Shown here: positions 4,229 to 5,608 of the stretch, in pieces
How the letters are laid out: each line of letters opens with the position of its first letter
Numbering within the stretch: position 1 is the first letter of the stretch
Source: an archaeon
GTDB taxonomy: Archaea; Iainarchaeota; Iainarchaeia; Iainarchaeales; GCA-2688035
Direction: 5' to 3'
Assembly (NCBI GenBank): GCA_030616665.1
Contig: JAUWWX010000070.1
Coordinates: forward strand, 1-5,608
Length of the DNA: 5,608 nt
Notes under the pieces: model-generated
Told to the model about the DNA's origin: nothing
Databases searched by the model: none
The model's input: only the letters and a program-made list of their open reading frames with translations
Made by a program: the position numbers and the translations under genes

Positions 4229-5370
4229 TGAAAGGAATTGCCTTGCTTTTGATGTTTCTGCTGTTTGCCTCAACGGGATTTGGGCAAACGGTCCAGTCAA
4301 GCCAAACAGAGGAAGACAAGGTAGTTGTTTACTTCTTCTGGAGGCATGACTGCCCCTACTGTGAAAAAGAGCATAGCTTCCTTGAGCAATTGGAGGAAAA
4401 ATACCCCGAGGTAGAAGTGCACTACCTTCTGGCAAGCGAGAGCAGGGAATTGTTTGAGGAGCTTGCAGGCAGGTATGGGGCAACAACCCAGTGGGTTCCA
4501 GCCTTGTTTATTGGAGACTGTGATTTCCACAGGGTTGGATTCACAGAAGAGCTTGGTGCAGAAATAGAGATACACATACGGGGGATGATAGATGAAATCA
4601 ACAATGAAACATGTGAAGAAGAGCGCTATATCACAGTGCCGTTTCTTGGAAAAATAGATTTGCAAAACATATCACTGCCGCTTTTCACAGTAGTAATTGC
4701 CGGATTGGACGGGCTCAACCCCTGCGCTATTTGGATCCTGATGTTTCTACTGTCACTGCTCATTTATGCAAAGAGCAGGAAAAAAATCCTGTTTGTTGGC
4801 GGGCTGTTTGTAGCAACAAGCGGCGTAATTTACTTCCTTTTCATGGCAGCCTCGCTGAACATTTTTCTCTTTATCGGCTACACAGATGTCATGCGGGCGT
4901 TGATTGCGTTGGTTGCCTTGGCATTCGGTGCACTTAACGTGAAAGATTTCTTCTACTTCAAAAAGGGCATCAGCTTAACCATTCCCGACAAGGCAAAGCC
5001 AAAGCTTTTTGAGAAAATGCGGAAGCTTGTGCAGGAAGAGGCAACACTTGGAAGCGTTGTGGGCGTAATCCTGTTGGCAATTTTTGTCAACCTGATTGAG
5101 CTGGCTTGCACTCTTGGGCTGCCAGCCATCTACACAAGGATTTTGACGCTGCAAGAGGTTTCTCCTATGACACACTACCTTTACCTGGCATTGTACAACG
5201 TGGTTTACGTCGTGCCATTGGCATTAATTGTGACAGCATTTGCCTTTACCCTAGGGGGAAGAAAACTGACAGAAAAGCAGGGCAGGATCTTGAAACTCGT
5301 TTCTGGCTTGCTGATGCTGTCGCTTGGCCTGATAATGCTGTTCAAGCCAGAGCTGCTTATGTTTGCCTAA
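4216..5370 (+). CDS. Thioredoxin-like domain fused to CcdA/DsbD-like transmembrane protein
   Basis: From TTG 4216 the protein has 384 residues. A signal peptide or anchor (about 1-24) leads to a thioredoxin/glutaredoxin-like domain (about 34-130) with CPYC (46-49) and the expected cis-proline region WVPALFIG (93-100). From about 153 to the end is a six-helix-like membrane domain with GLNPCAIW (Cys170) and IELACTLGLPA (Cys298), the positions of the DsbD-beta/CcdA redox pair. Such proteins carry electrons from cytosolic thioredoxin across the membrane; here the receiving thioredoxin domain is probably outside and fused at the N-terminus. Cys102 and Cys133 make a further possible pair, and there are no other cysteines. 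It lies 23 bases after DUF134 and may share its mRNA. The start is uncertain: GTG 4219 is possible, and TTG 4228, 5 bases after GGTGA, gives a cleaner signal peptide. Confidence 0.85.
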   Translation: MVTYLKGIALLLMFLLFASTGFGQTVQSSQTEEDKVVVYFFWRHDCPYCEKEHSFLEQLEEKYPEVEVHYLLASESRELFEELAGRYGATTQWVPALFIGDCDFHRVGFTEELGAEIEIHIRGMIDEINNETCEEERYITVPFLGKIDLQNISLPLFTVVIAGLDGLNPCAIWILMFLLSLLIYAKSRKKILFVGGLFVATSGVIYFLFMAASLNIFLFIGYTDVMRALIALVALAFGALNVKDFFYFKKGISLTIPDKAKPKLFEKMRKLVQEEATLGSVVGVILLAIFVNLIELACTLGLPAIYTRILTLQEVSPMTHYLYLALYNVVYVVPLALIVTAFAFTLGGRKLTEKQGRILKLVSGLLMLSLGLIMLFKPELLMFA

Positions 5371-5376
5371 GGCGTG

Positions 5377-5398
5377 CTTTTCCTTTTTCTTTGTTTTC
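5377..5398 (+). terminator. T-rich transcription terminator
   Basis: CTTTTCCTTTTTCTTTGTTTT lies just after the redox protein's stop and contains four T-runs without a stable hairpin, the common archaeal terminator form. It separates this gene from the methyltransferase-like gene. Confidence 0.6.
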
Positions 5399-5418
5399 AT
5401 TCAATTAATCTATTCAAA

Positions 5419-5608
5419 ATGACCCCAAAAAATTTGTCAGAGCTGGTAACCTTTGTGCCGAACAAGGCTGAGCCCATACACAACTGGTTCTACTACAAGG
5501 AAGGGTTTAGCAGGGCTTTTGTAGAATGGGCAGTAAAAGAATTTGAATTGCATGAGCCTATAGCTGATCCCTTCTGCGGCGTAGGAACAACACTTTTGGC
5601 AGCCAAGC
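5419..5608 (+). CDS. DNA methyltransferase-like protein, N-terminal fragment (3' end outside window)
   Basis: From ATG 5419 the frame is open to the window edge (63 codons plus one base). DPFCGVGTTLLAAK (50-63) is the AdoMet-binding motif I of amino (N4-cytosine/N6-adenine) DNA methyltransferases. It is preceded by VTFVPNKAEPIHNWFYYKEGF (10-30), a head I associate with archaeal DNA-modification-methylase-like proteins. Motif I near the N-terminus, before any catalytic D/N-PP-Y motif, suggests that motif lies further on, outside the window. An RNA methyltransferase is a weaker alternative. No Shine-Dalgarno sequence precedes the ATG (AATCTATTCAAA) and I saw no convincing TATA box; a GTG at 5374 is in frame but would translate the T-rich terminator. 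No restriction partner is visible. Confidence 0.75.
   Translation, partial: MTPKNLSELVTFVPNKAEPIHNWFYYKEGFSRAFVEWAVKEFELHEPIADPFCGVGTTLLAAK

Noticed and set aside
4052..4486. Open frame of 144 codons on the minus strand
   Set aside because: It lies antisense to the end of the DUF134 gene and the start of the redox protein, has no recognisable motif, and both sense genes are well supported.
5106..5408. Open frame of 100 codons on the plus strand, overlapping the redox protein's end
   Set aside because: It is an out-of-frame shadow of the membrane domain and runs into the T-rich terminator.
1..5608. CRISPR array, tRNA/rRNA genes, insertion sequences or attachment sites
   Set aside because: No regularly spaced repeats, cloverleaf sequences, transposase motifs or terminal inverted repeats were seen.

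Overview
The window looks archaeal. Its genes belong to families common in archaea: a mannosyl-3-phosphoglycerate-phosphatase-like HAD enzyme, an MscMJ-like MscS channel, and DUF5320 and DUF134 proteins. It also has TATA-box promoters, one of them placed for a leaderless transcript, strong GGAGG-type ribosome binding sites elsewhere, and heavy use of AGG for arginine. The lineage cannot be fixed from the sequence; a DPANN or euryarchaeal genome, possibly metagenome-derived, would fit. Every supported gene is on the + strand and gaps are short, the longest being 133 bases.

Left part (1-3381): the 3' end of an unrecognised gene is followed by a TATA promoter and then the phosphatase (268-1059), a cytosolic GH15-type glycoside hydrolase (1107-2303) and an MscS channel (start probably 2326). 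A phosphatase that would finish a glycosylglycerate osmolyte, a hydrolase that could recycle a glucoside, and a channel that releases solutes on osmotic downshift make a plausible osmolyte/carbohydrate group. The glycosyltransferase that would make the phosphatase's substrate is not visible. The phosphatase-hydrolase junction carries an imperfect tandem duplication of about 50 bp. It creates a 20-codon ORF made of the hydrolase's N-terminus and the phosphatase's C-terminus, linked to each neighbour by an 8-base overlap.

Middle part (3382-4192): after a T-run terminator comes a clear BRE/TATA promoter. An AT-rich palindrome lies between the TATA box and the expected transcription start, and a second partial copy lies 25 bp downstream. 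This promoter serves a 24-residue DUF5320-like microprotein, a 74-residue DUF5320 protein with a Gly/Arg-rich head and a helical tail, and a DUF134 (UPF0251) helix-turn-helix protein that may regulate the operon.

Right part (4193-5608): a membrane protein begins inside a 7-bp hairpin. It joins a secreted thioredoxin-like domain (CPYC) to a CcdA/DsbD-like transmembrane electron carrier, with exactly six cysteines. A T-rich terminator follows, then the first 63 codons of a DNA-methyltransferase-like gene cut by the window edge. I saw no tRNA, rRNA, CRISPR array or insertion sequence.
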